A DNA stretch of 64,000 nt from assembly GCA_032622095.1 (NCBI GenBank), contig CP136062.1:35528918-35592917 (forward strand). The letters run 5' to 3'. Origin of the DNA: Siphonodentalium dalli (lineage: Eukaryota > Mollusca > Scaphopoda > Gadilida > Siphonodentaliidae). Below the pieces are notes generated by a model. It was not told where the DNA came from. It was given only the letters and a program-made list of their open reading frames with translations, and did not search any database. The position numbers and the translations under genes are program-made. Position 1 is the first letter of the stretch. Each line of letters opens with the position of its first letter. Shown here piece by piece: positions 1-12,600 of the stretch.

Positions 1-237
1 GTGAATGTAGAGGGTGTATGATTATTGTTGTGAATGTAGAGGGTGTGTGATTATTGTTGTGAATGTAGAGGGTGTGTGATTATTGTTGTGAATGTAGAGG
101 GTGTGTGATTATTTGTTGTGAATGTAGAGGGTGTGTGATTATTGTTGTGAATGTAGAGGGTGTGTGATTATTGTTGTGAATGTAGAGGGTGTGTGATTAT
201 GTAGAGGGTGTGTGATTATGTAGAGGGTGTGTGATTA
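1..237. repeat. 29-bp minisatellite
   Basis: About seven units of 29 bp (GTGAATGTAGAGGGTGTGTG plus ATTATTGTT) are followed by three shorter ~19-bp units that keep only GTAGAGGGTGTGTGATTAT. It begins at or before the window edge and ends 48 bp before the first exon. Each unit contains AGAGGgtgtgt, which resembles a weak splice donor. Confidence 0.95.
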
Positions 238-284
238 TTTTAATACTATTAACTTACATGTGGACCTTTATGTTCTTGTTTCAG

Positions 285-321
285 TGGCGAATATGGCGGA
301 CAGCATGAACCTGGACAAGTC
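285..321 (+). CDS. LLTP exon 1 of window (37 bp)
   Basis: It follows a tttcag acceptor and ends before gtaagt. The frame reads ANMADSMNLDK with a split Ser codon into exon 2. It starts with two bases of a codon begun in an upstream exon outside the window, so this is probably not the first coding exon even though an ATG is present at 293. Starting translation at that ATG would leave the protein with no signal peptide, which is unexpected for an LLTP. Confidence 0.65.
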
Positions 322-3300
322 GTAAGTAAATATATGTGTCATATATATTAATCTAACTCATCGCATTTATCATGCGTGGCATGATGGAAGATCTCTCAAT
401 CTGGACCACCATACATGTACATAGAGGATCTCCAATGAGTCGGAATCCTATATGAAATTTATTAACCGAGTGCACTAAATTTATTTGACCAAAATAAGCA
501 ACGTGCAGGGTGGAACATTTCGATGAAATTAATAAACGTGAATGTTAGGAATGTATGTTTATTTTTGGAACACTAGAGTATTCCCATTTCAGTTTCTTCT
601 ATCTCCATGACGACGACGGAGAAATCTCGGAAGTCCACGTTGACCCGGGGGATGAGAGTGAGCTACTCTACCTGAAGAAGGTTCTCGCCAGCTCGGTGAC
701 GTCACGATCAAAGGTATGTCGTAATTAGATCATGCCATGAATCTCTACTCTGGCTACGCATGTAGACATCATACTCCACCAGTTAAAAAAAACCTAGGAA
801 TTTTTGGATGTTCTGACAGTAAAGTTTATAAAATAAAAAAAAACAATTCATGTAATATATTTTTTAGTTAATACCTGTTCCTTAATAATATTTATTTCGC
901 AGTATAGGTGAAGGTCCAAGCTCGAGATCGCATGATTTGTGTGACTTTGTTAAGGAATTTCTTCCAAGAAAGAATTCAATGTTTATTGTGATATCGAGTC
1001 GACTCACAAAAATAATGAAAACTCGAGCTGGGACCACCACCTACTGTGAAATAGATTACTAAGGAACAAGTTTTAACAAAGAAATATATTCCTTTCCTTG
1101 TTTGTTCAATAAAAAACAGTTTCATTTTGAATGGGTGCATGGAATATTATCTCTATACGGACATAGCCAGAGTAGAGTTTCATGGCGTAATCTATGTCAT
1201 ACGATGACATTGTCGTTATAACAATATTAATTCACAAATAAACGAGAGTATACCAATCTAACCCTTACTGAAGATAACTACTCCTTGATGGGTAGTTCCC
1301 TTTGGATATGTTCAGATAATAAGTTCAACAAACGTACATATATTAGTTCTTTGTTTAACTTATTGTCTGGACATTTCTCACAAATTAAAGATGAATAATC
1401 CGAATTAACGCTCGCAAATTACTATTTCCTTGGCTTCGGGGGGGGGGTAAAAAGATACTTGATTCGAGTCGAGGAACCCACCCATCAAAGCTCAGAGTGA
1501 TCAGATATCGATGTTTGAAATCGAATATTTTTCACCACCAAGTGGCCCAGTAAACAGTCGACGAGAATACTTTCTCTGACCAAATTGCGGATGCAGATGA
1601 TAGCTATAAAATCAAGTGGCTTTTATCAGATATTTGACAAACCGGCAAAATTTCGTTGAATAAAATGTTGATAAATTACAGGTTATGGGCAATTTATACT
1701 ATAGTTGACTGGTTTGGGCAATTTACATGATTCTGATAACTGAAGCGGCATTTAAAAAAAAATTGTTGAAATCTGAATTAACTGCTTTTCGACAAGCAGT
1801 ATATGTCACAGAAAGATGCATTGATGTCATAAATATACAACTTTGAACAAAATGTTCGGGTCCGAATAAGGTCTATTGCGAAGTCGCGTTATCTTAATAG
1901 GACATGTCACACTGGCTGTTTTTTGTTTGTTTTTTGGGGACCCAAACCGCGTATTCCAAGTTGTATTTTTACTTCAATGCTTCTTTCTTGGATATATAAT
2001 GCTCGTAGAAAGGACGTATTTATTGACTGGGAAAAAAATCAAAAGCGAATATTATTAGGTGTATTTTTGGAGCTCAAACAACCATGCAGCTCAACACGAA
2101 ACTATTAAAACAAATTCACCCCTTCTTTCATGACAGCTCTATAGATTTTCTTCCCATGATGAGAGGATGGTCTACAGTTGCCGTTTATACACGAACACTG
2201 GGTAACACAAACTTGAACCGGCACAACAGAAACGAAATTATCTCAAATTCACGTAATTTTCAGCGCTTTGTCGACGAATTTGTTCGGAAATCTTCCGCGT
2301 AGTTATACACCGTATACTATATGTATATGTTTTGAGATACCTCTTCTGGGTATATATGTTTTATATACCTATTACTAAATTATGTATACATAATAATAAT
2401 ATGCCAACGGGTTGAATGCACAACCCCTGGGGATAAATACCAGATATACCAATATATACTATAACATTGACAAGGTTCACCAATATATACTATAACATTG
2501 ACAAGGTTCACACGTCAGATTTTGGGGGGAAAAACGCACCATCTATCATATTCCTCATATATTCTCAAAATCTTTCTTCTCAGTCACAATATATTTCATT
2601 GTTTCTTATTGGCCAGCAAAACCTACCGACGAAAAGCGGTCGTCAGTTTTCCTGTCCGGTAAGTAGTGATTATACACGGAAACCAATTCAATTATTACGA
2701 TTACAATGGCCGAACTTGCGAATTCCCCGTACGATAAATTATGTCGATTTCGCTTAAATAGCCCAAGTTTGATATCAAACGAAAGAATAGTGTATTCCCT
2801 ATAACATACACTGGGGCATATTTTGGCTGAGTTGGCAATTTTTTAGAATTATTGAATATATTAGGCGGACAGGGAGATTGACGACCCGTTTTACTCCCAA
2901 ATTTCCAGTAGATACAGGTAGATATTGCAAATTCTCGACTTCCCTTCGTGTGATATTATTGAATTATACATCAGAAGGAAATTTCACGACTTGTGACCAT
3001 TATCACTGGTATACATGTAGTATATATTGGTATATATTATTTTCCCCAGGGGCCTGTGATCAAGCGGTGGCATAACGGTACACCTGCACCGAATATACAC
3101 AGGACACGTTATATTACGCTGTAAAATGGTTCCCGATATAATCGATTAAATTCTAAGAAATGGTAAATTATATGTTGAGGGTGACTTGCTGCAAGTGGCT
3201 GCATATAATTATATCAACATGTCGTAATTTAATTATCAAGAAAACTAGCAAATGCGTTGTCATATGCACTCAAATGGTTGCAATATAAATTATACATACT

Positions 3301-6300
3301 GACAAGGTATTTACTTTGATGCCATTGAAGCTCAATCACATGAACATATAATTAGTATTGCTCATTCATTCGGCTATTTACAGCGTAATGGACACGTGTA
3401 TCTGTTGTGCTGTAGCTTTAATAGAAGTCCCATGCTAAGAGAATTAATGGACACAATAAAGGAACGTATGTTACATAATCTTTTAATGTGTCACAAATTA
3501 CATCGTTGTTTGTATATATTCAAAGAAACCTGTCCTGGCACGGGGTCGTTATTTGTTCAATAAATTATATTCTATTCTAATCTATTCTATTCTATTCTAA
3601 TGGGATAACCACATGGGCCGATCTGATAGCCAGGCCTGTGTCTATATTGCACGAATTATGTGACGAGGGCGTTGGTAAGCAGTGTAGATGATTTCTTTGT
3701 TTGGTATAGCACATCATTTGATTAACAACGGGCATTATAAGAAAAATTAAACAAGAAAACATAGTCAGAAACGCCCTCAAGATCGTATTTTATTAGGCAT
3801 ATATATAAATTATTATCTAAAATATATTGGTTTCATAAATGCACCACCTCAGAATTCCGCTAAAACAAACTAATCCTTCAAATTATTACAAAAAACTACG
3901 GCTTATTACTGCAGGTTACTCATTCACCACACATCTGAATGCGGACCAAAAATATACTAATCGGATTAAATACACGCCCGATAGTTCGCAATAAGGCCTC
4001 TATTCTACACTCCAACTGAGATATACACCATCATCAATTGCTATAAAAAAATAGAAAAAAGGCAGCCCGTCGCCGTTCGGGGGGGTCTCTGTATAGCCGT
4101 CCGCAGCACACTCAAAGATAAATTTAGCACTGTTCATGACACATGTGAAACCATACTTTGGTGTAAATATGAAAATCAAACTGGGGATGCCTTTTTATTC
4201 GGCAACATCTATGTCCCACCTGAAAATTCTAAATACTCTAAAGGGAACCCTTTGGAAAACCTGCACATATCAGTTCTTGAAAAACAAATAAACTATGAAA
4301 CATTATCCTAGCAGGCGATTTCAATGCACGGACGGGTACCCTGAATGATAATCACCGCACTGCAGAACTGATCAGGCAATACAATATTAACAAAATTACA
4401 GCTATCAGAGTCAATCCAGATAACGTCTCAAATAAGTATGGCTCAAAACTCATGCATTTATGTGACGAGTCCCAATTAATCATATTGAACGGGCGGTTCG
4501 GTGAACAATCCTCTAGTTTCACTTCCAACGGCGTGAGCGTTATCGATTATGTGATAAGCGGACCAAGATTCACCGAGCTGAAATGATCATAGAACCATTC
4601 AATTTGTTGTTTTCAGACGTCCACTCACCCGTGACATTTAGTTGTAACCTGAATATTCCTCTGCTGGCCACTCAGCCAACAATCAGGACAGCGCATCCGC
4701 ACACAATCCCGTCCAAATACAGATACGATAGGCGAGAATCGCATGCGTTTTGATATGTCGATGCCGTCTGGAGAGTTTGGCGGGACCAGCATCCCGTCTC
4801 GATTTGCTCAGTCTACCCTTGATGCTATAAAGTGGTAGCCGCGGGCGCTTATATATAGAGTTGTTTTTATGAGCCATCAGGCCCCCGCGGCAGCGGTAGC
4901 TGGCGCGACCTGACTGCCTCGATATCAATTTGAAAAAGGGGTGACGTTTCCCAACAGGCGCGACCTGACTGCCTCGATATCAATTTGAAAAAGGGGTGAC
5001 GTTTCCCAACAGGTTTGTACTAGGTTTGTACTAGGTGATCAGGAAGTGGGACAGTCGTGTTAGTGAATCATTCACGCGTAATATTGACATGACCGCTGTT
5101 AGCGAATTAAATAATATGATTGACCACTCAAACAAAGCCATACTCACTCAGGGTGAAGTAGAAGAAATCACTAGTAAACTTGAAACCGTTATATTTCAGG
5201 CGGTTACAGATACAAATGGGACAATTCAAAACGTTCCTAATAAAAGACAGCCTAAAAAGTCTTCGACCCCATGGTTTTCAAATAGTTGTTGCGACACAAG
5301 AACGCGATACCGTAAAGCGCGAAAAATATGGAAGAAACAACCAAACTATGGTAATCATGAGGAAATGATTAACTGTCGCAAGAAGTATAAAGAAGCTATG
5401 TTGACTTGTAAACTCCGTTATAACAGAAATATTTCACGAAAGTTAGACGAGTTACGAGTTAGTTCTAGTAGAGAATTTTGGAAATTAATAAAAAATATGG
5501 ACAATCGGGAATCTCAATTACCAACCCCGGATGTAGAGGAGTTCAGTGAATACTTTAGAACCGAGGACGCTACACTTGCGTCAGAAAATACCCCCGACAC
5601 TCCTCGCTACGACTTCATATGCATTGACGATTTCAGTCAAGTTAACAATAACGCTTTGAACACAGAAATAGAATTACAGGAAATACATAACGCAGCGAAG
5701 CGCCTCAAAACTAACAAAGCACCAGGCGCAGACTCAATTACAAATGAATACATAATCAAATCGTTGCCCAAACTTGATACTCTGTATAAGAACTATTTCA
5801 ATCTCATTTTAGATAGTGGCACATTACCCCGAGAATGGACGGTCGGAATCATAAGGCCATTATTTAAAAGAAAAGGTGATCATCGCGACCCTGGAAACTA
5901 CAGGAAGATAACCCTGTTGAGTTGCCTGGCTAAACTTTTCACAAGCATCATTAGTGAACGAATATGCAGTTTTCTCTCTGCAAATAAAATTCAGTCAGAG
6001 AGCCAGGCAGGTTTCAGAAAAGGCTATTCGACTGTTGATCACATATTCTCACTCCATACAATCACACACTTAATTAAGGCCACTAAAAAGAAACTGTATT
6101 GCGCTTTCATTGACTTCTCGAGGGCATTTGATTCAGTCTGGAGGATCGGCTTATGGGGAAAACTTATACGATATAATATAACAGGGAAGGTACTAAATGT
6201 CATTAAAGGGATGTACAATAACCTTAAGTTATGCGTTAGCGTAGACAACCAACATTCAGATTATTTTTGCTCAAATATTGGCCTAAAACAGGGAGATAAC

Positions 6301-9300
6301 TTATCACCGATACTTTATGCCCTGTATGTTAACGACCTGGAACAGTACATGAGCGAAAAGGGATGTCAGGGCATCGATGTGGGAAAGTCGGGCGCTTTCG
6401 ATACTGGCATTTATGCCATACTCTTTCTTCTCATATATGCAGATGACACAGCCTTAATGGCGAATTCTAGCGACGGCCTGCAGAATGCACTCGACGCATT
6501 TTCCGATTACTGTAAAGCTTGGGGACTTAACATTAACGCATCGAAAACAAAAGTATTGATATTTGGTAGAACTACCCCTGCGTCTAAGAAGCTTTCGTTT
6601 AACATATCAAACCAAAACCTCGAAGTTGTTGACAGTTACAAGTATCTCGGAACACACTTTCATAAAAATGGTAATTTTGCGAAAGAAAGAAACATGAGAT
6701 GCCTTCAAGCAAAAAATGCTATGTACGCAGCTTTAAACAAAATGAGAACAAATAAACTTAGTATCATGACAACCTTAGAGCTATACGAGAAATCAATCAT
6801 CCCAATTATGACATATGGGGCGGAAATTTGGTCACATGAAAATCTGAGATGTTTTGAGAAACTTGAGCTCTGGTTTCTAAAATTTCTTTTGGGGCTAAAA
6901 ACTTCAACGCCCTCAGCATTTGTATATGACGAAACTGGCATGTTCCCAATTACCCTTAAACTGAAACTTCGCGCCCTGTCATATTGGGGAAGAATATTAA
7001 CTATGGAATGCCATCGAATGCCTTTAATATTGTATTATGTTCTATATTCAATGTATTTAAATAATAAATGCAACAACCCATGGATCAAAAACATAGAACA
7101 CACTGTTAACAAACTTGGCATGGGATACATCTGGAAAGATCAGTCCCTGAATTCTTTGAATCGATTCACCACAAATGTTAAAAAACGACTAGAAGATGTT
7201 TTTATTCAAGAATGGAGAGGCACCATGTCCATATCAAATAAATATGCATTCTACCGAATTATTAAGATAAACTTCGGTCGTGAGACATACATATCGAGTA
7301 TATACAATAACTTAGTAACCGCCATGTTACGGTTCAGGAGCAGAAATCACTACTTACCAGTTGAATCGGGATCATGGGTAGGTTCAGATTACTCAGACAG
7401 AAAGTGTACTCTATGTAACTTAGAACTCGGTGATGAATTCCATGTAATTTTAATATGCCCTGTATTGCAGACTCTACGAGAGAGATATATAAAACCCTAC
7501 TTCTACCGAAACCCGAATATTATTAAATTGAATGAACTATTCAATTCAGGAAAGGGGAAGAGAACACAAAATCTTTCTTTATTCATTAAAAGGGTTATGC
7601 CATTCGTTAGGCTCTCCTGAGGCATACAATACCGCCCACGTTAGGACACCACCATGGGTTGTTGAATTAAATAACTGTTGAATTTCAATATATATTGTGT
7701 ACAATCTTGCACATAATAATAACTCAGAACTCCTCATGCATCGCACACTATATAATATATGTATTGTTATATTGTAATTATGCACATACTCTGTGATATC
7801 TAACATGATGAAGAGTAATTAAATTGAATTGAATTGAATCAAAGTTATATGTTATATTATACATTGTGTTCCCGCAATAAATTATTCAAGTGGCCCAGTC
7901 AGTGTCCATATCTAAACATCGAAAGCAATTAACGCAGTCACAAAAGTTACATTCTGCAACGATGAGACATCCGAGAAGATACATCCGCGAAAACCCGAAA
8001 TGTGTTGTCCTGTGAGAAATACCCATCGCTTTAGCTACATTGACACGGCCAGATCAGCCTTACTATAATTTCCTAAAATAACTGACATCGCGTGAAACCG
8101 GACATGTGTTGTCTTGTGATATATCCCCACCGCCCCATTGGCACGGCTAGATCAGCGTAGCAGTAAACACACATATAGTATATGACTAGATCTTGGTTTT
8201 GAGTTGTGCCCTGGTCCCTGGAATACATTGGAGATAATTTATCTGAATTATATGTTTGGATGTGAGATTTGTAATTTTTTAGGTACACATGTATCTGCCA
8301 CAGAGATAATGGCTCAGTTCGACCTTCAACGTCGTAAATCATGAATTTGGAAAGAAAGATAGGATCTGTTTCGCTGAATTAATACACGAACTATCGATAT
8401 ATGAACTCTGTAGTCTATATACATGTACATGTATCCTATAACTCACCATAGGTAATTATCCCGATGTTTTCAATTATTCACGTGGATATGGGAAAGTGGT
8501 TCTTTATTTTTACCATAATTATCAATATGAGCTGATCAATCAACGCTCTTTATTGCATATGTGTGATTTACCATTCGCACATTCGCACCTTGTATGTTTC
8601 GCAACGCCCAAGCCTTAAAATTCTGAATGTATTCTTATTTATTTTCAGAAATTTCGTGCCAAGTTGTGACCCTAAAGCAAGGTTGGTTGTGTCGCTCGTA
8701 CCGTGTATCATGTTTCGCAACGCCCAAGCCTTAAAATTCTGAATGTATTCTTATTTATTTTCAGAAAATCTGCCGAGAATTTGATACTAGCCCAATATAA
8801 GATTTCCAAGCACTTAGCAACGATAACTTGATCGATATAAATAAATGGCTTCAGATACAATTCGGTTGAACTTTTAAAAGCACGCCCAATTATTCTGCTG
8901 ACCAATTTTAGTGATTATGTAAACAATTTGTGACGTCGTGTCCGTGTTACGGTCTGTTATTGGGTATGAAACGGACGACCCAAATGACGGTTATAAAATC
9001 ATCGAACATGATTTAGTGTAACACAGACGACTAAGAACATATAAATTAATGACACATGTATAAGTTAGATCACTGGATTCATCCAGCCCCCGACCCCCCC
9101 CCCCCGGACTATTCCGCGGTTTAAGTGCTACAGGTCAAAGTTCTGGAGGTGTATTCCATAAATGGAACTTTTGAATATTCATAATTCCATAAATGGAGCT
9201 TTTGAATATTCACGAATTCCATATATTATATAGAATCATGAATATTCAAAAGTTCCATATATGGAATGCACCTCCAGAACTTTTAACTGTAGCACTTAAA

Positions 9301-9586
9301 CCGCGGAACGGGGGCTTGATGAATACAATATGGCCGTGACTCAGTGACAGTGCTTATTTTCTTATTGTGTACACCATGGTTTTGGTGAGAACATATCTTT
9401 TATTAAAACCAATTCTTGATATATGGTAATGTAGCGGTCGCGTTGTAAATGTAGAAGGCCGATGACTTCTCTGCGAAAGAGGTCTTGATCTCTTGGTGAC
9501 AGTCGTTAGACGCTTTGTCTGAAGCTCGGTAAGTCCTTGGGTGGATGACCGGTTTGGGATTATGGGGGCTGCCAACTTTTGGTGCG

Positions 9587-9657
<71 letters not shown>

Positions 9658-12600
9658 CTCTCTCTCTATCTCTCTCCTCTCTCTCTCGCGCTCTCTCTCC
9701 CCTCTCTCTCTCGTGCGCTCTCTCTCCCTCGCTCCCACCCTCTCTCTCTCTCTCTGATAAACCTATGGACCACACTGACTTAATGTACTTCATAGCTTTG
9801 TGAACACATTGACTCGGGGTGTGTCTATCGTAACGCAATGGGTAAGAGCGAAATAATTATCAAGTGTATGTAAATATACATGTGTATTCAATATCGTTTA
9901 GTGGATAAGGATATATATACATGTTTATTCCATATCGGTTAGTGAAAAATGATGTTTATGAGTGATGCTCATACTTCAGAATATGTTGTTTTTATTTCAG
10001 TTACCAGCGAATGCTAGGGGTGGAATCCATATCCAAGAAACGGATCATACAGGTATGTGTGTGCTGCAAAAGTATTCCACATGCACGTTTATGTTATACC
10101 ATATGTATGATGTTCCTATGTGCAGCTCAAACGGTTCCATCAGATTTGACTATACACATTAGTTCAAATTCCGTTTAGTCAATTTACAATTTACCAGGCG
10201 AATGAAGAATGAATATTAACCCTTTTGTACTAAATGGATTTTCCCATTCAGTTATGAAAGTGTACATTGGAATTGCTCATTATTCATTTGGAGGGATGTT
10301 CAGGAAGAAAGCAGACAACGGGCAGAAGAAGAAAAATAACACAAGTACAGACACATTCCATTTGTTTGAGTTGTTCAGATAATAAGTTAACATAGTTCGT
10401 TTGTTGAACATATTATTTGAACATTACTCGCCAATGAGTATTCAGTATAGAAATTATTAATTTCAACGCCATGTGTGTCACAGATGGATCACGAAACGCA
10501 CAGAAATATCCAAAGTCACACAATGAGAATGGACATGCATGAAAGAATATTCACTGAGTGTGCAACCAGTGCCATTCGGCTTGTTTTCTTCAAAAAATCT
10601 CAATTTCAAACTATAATTTGAAAAGGGAAAATCATTATTCTCTATAACCAATGTATGCCTTTGTACTGCTTTCGCTCTTATCCATAGCGTTACGATGGTA
10701 CCAACACATGTTCAACCCCACACTATGTGTTCAAATTATGTAAAAATGTGGGTTTAAAACAAACCCAGGTTGTTTGAGGTAGGTCGATAGAGAGTTTGGC
10801 AGAAAATATTTTCAAAATAACACACTGCATTAGCTAGACTATAGGGTATGCGCCCATCCTACCATCTGATATCATGACTGTCAGCGAGAAAATAAATAAG
10901 ACATTTTTCATTGCATATTTTATTTTTTTGGCAGCCATTTGCAGTACTATTTTTTTGGTAAAAATGTTGGTGTGTGAGACCAAATAATTCGTGCTATCGA
11001 CGGACATGATATTGGTAGAATGAGAAGAAACACACGTATTATATATATACGTATATACAACGATCTCATGTGTCCCGATCAACATGGCGTATACGGTCCT
11101 TTGTCGTCGTCATCATTAGGTAAAGGCGTATTAATAAGCATTTGTTCATATATATCGCTGTATATTATATTTTCAGGAACGCGGATGTTTAGCTATGACA
11201 TCAGACATCATAACGATGGTGTGACTGTCCATAGAAGCCATTCCAGTTCAGATAGCGCTCACCAGACATACATGAGGGTAAATTTGAATTAAAATGCTCA
11301 TGAAATGAATGGGCATCAGGTTATTTCTACGTGTATATAGTGTCATGAATATATAGTCATATGAGTCACAATGAACATTGGCTGCGGACACACGTATCAC
11401 AGTAGCCATGGCATAGTAGATGTGACAAATTATTATGGTGGAGTTTGTGACAATTGATCGTCATGATTAATCTGCCACAGCCAGCCATGTTGCCGCCGAG
11501 TTTCCTCACAATGATTCGACTGGACTAATTAACCCATTGCGTTTCACCAAGGTTGATATCCACTCATTGCGTTTTGCTAAATTGTATTCGCTACGGTATA
11601 TATAATTGCACGATAGATCGTCCAGAATTGTGTTTGACCGTTGCCTGGTGGCAATTCCCCATTGACACACATATGATGCATGTGGTACGTTTTTTATATG
11701 ATCTCAAAGCATGCATGTTTATCTACTTATATTAATTGTATTAGTAAGAACAATCATGGCTTTTGACAGAAATGGGTTATTCATTAAGTTATCAAGTGGA
11801 CTTAGTGTTAGCATGCAAAATATAATACTGCGTGTTGAGTAAAGATCAACAGCGACAATACATTCAGGTAGATACATCCTTGAGAGATCGACCGTCGCCG
11901 GTAGATTCATTGTGCGAATGTATAGAGGGCGACATGGTTTGCTACGGCATATTAATTATTACGACTAATTGTCACCAAACTCCACCATAATAAATTGTCA
12001 CACATACTATGCCATCGCTACTGTGATACATGTGTGCGCAGCCATTATGTAAAAAGTATTTGTGTCCTATATAATTATGTTCACCAATGATACACAATTC
12101 AAAACAAATACCAAGCAAATGAAAACCAAATTTGGGATAGGTATAGGCAATAAATCATCCATTCCATATTAAAATTGATTCGATCGGATAACATGGATGC
12201 AAATGTATTTATAATGCTGATATATGTTTTGCAGCTATATCATTCCAATGCTGTTTTGATACAAAATGAATACAATGCATGGAGACCTGTTATCGGGCTT
12301 CGAACAGTATATATATGCATTTATTCTTGATAAGAAAGTGCATTTCATATCTGATCGAGGGATGGATGGGGTTTCAACCAATTGCTTTAATATGTACAAA
12401 TTCACACACGTGTAATTGTAATTTGTATGAATCGTTTTACAGTCGACGAGATTTGATCACCATGGCACCATCGTCCACGTCTTTGCAAGCGACAACGTTA
12501 CCTTCCAGGAAAGCAACGAACCCGTGAGGTATGTAACGATACAATCATGCCTGTGCACTGTGCTATAAAAACATATATATATACGTGTCAATACACCCTG

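Larger units (their letters stand above)
4084..7840 (+). mobile_element. Non-LTR retrotransposon (LINE), 5'-damaged, sense to host gene
   Basis: The order is APE-type endonuclease, linker, reverse transcriptase, C-terminal zinc-like motif, then a short 3' region ending in repeated AATTG units (7817-7839), the usual organisation of APE-class LINEs. The endonuclease is frameshifted and the linker carries a 55-bp tandem duplication; the RT frame is intact. It lies in intron 2 of the LLTP gene in the same direction. The clade (CR1/L2, RTE-like or other) is not determined, and the 5' boundary is uncertain. Confidence 0.85.

Noticed and set aside
9403-9838. Open frames of Ser/Leu or Arg/Glu repeats
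   Set aside because: Translation of the (TC)n microsatellite on both strands.
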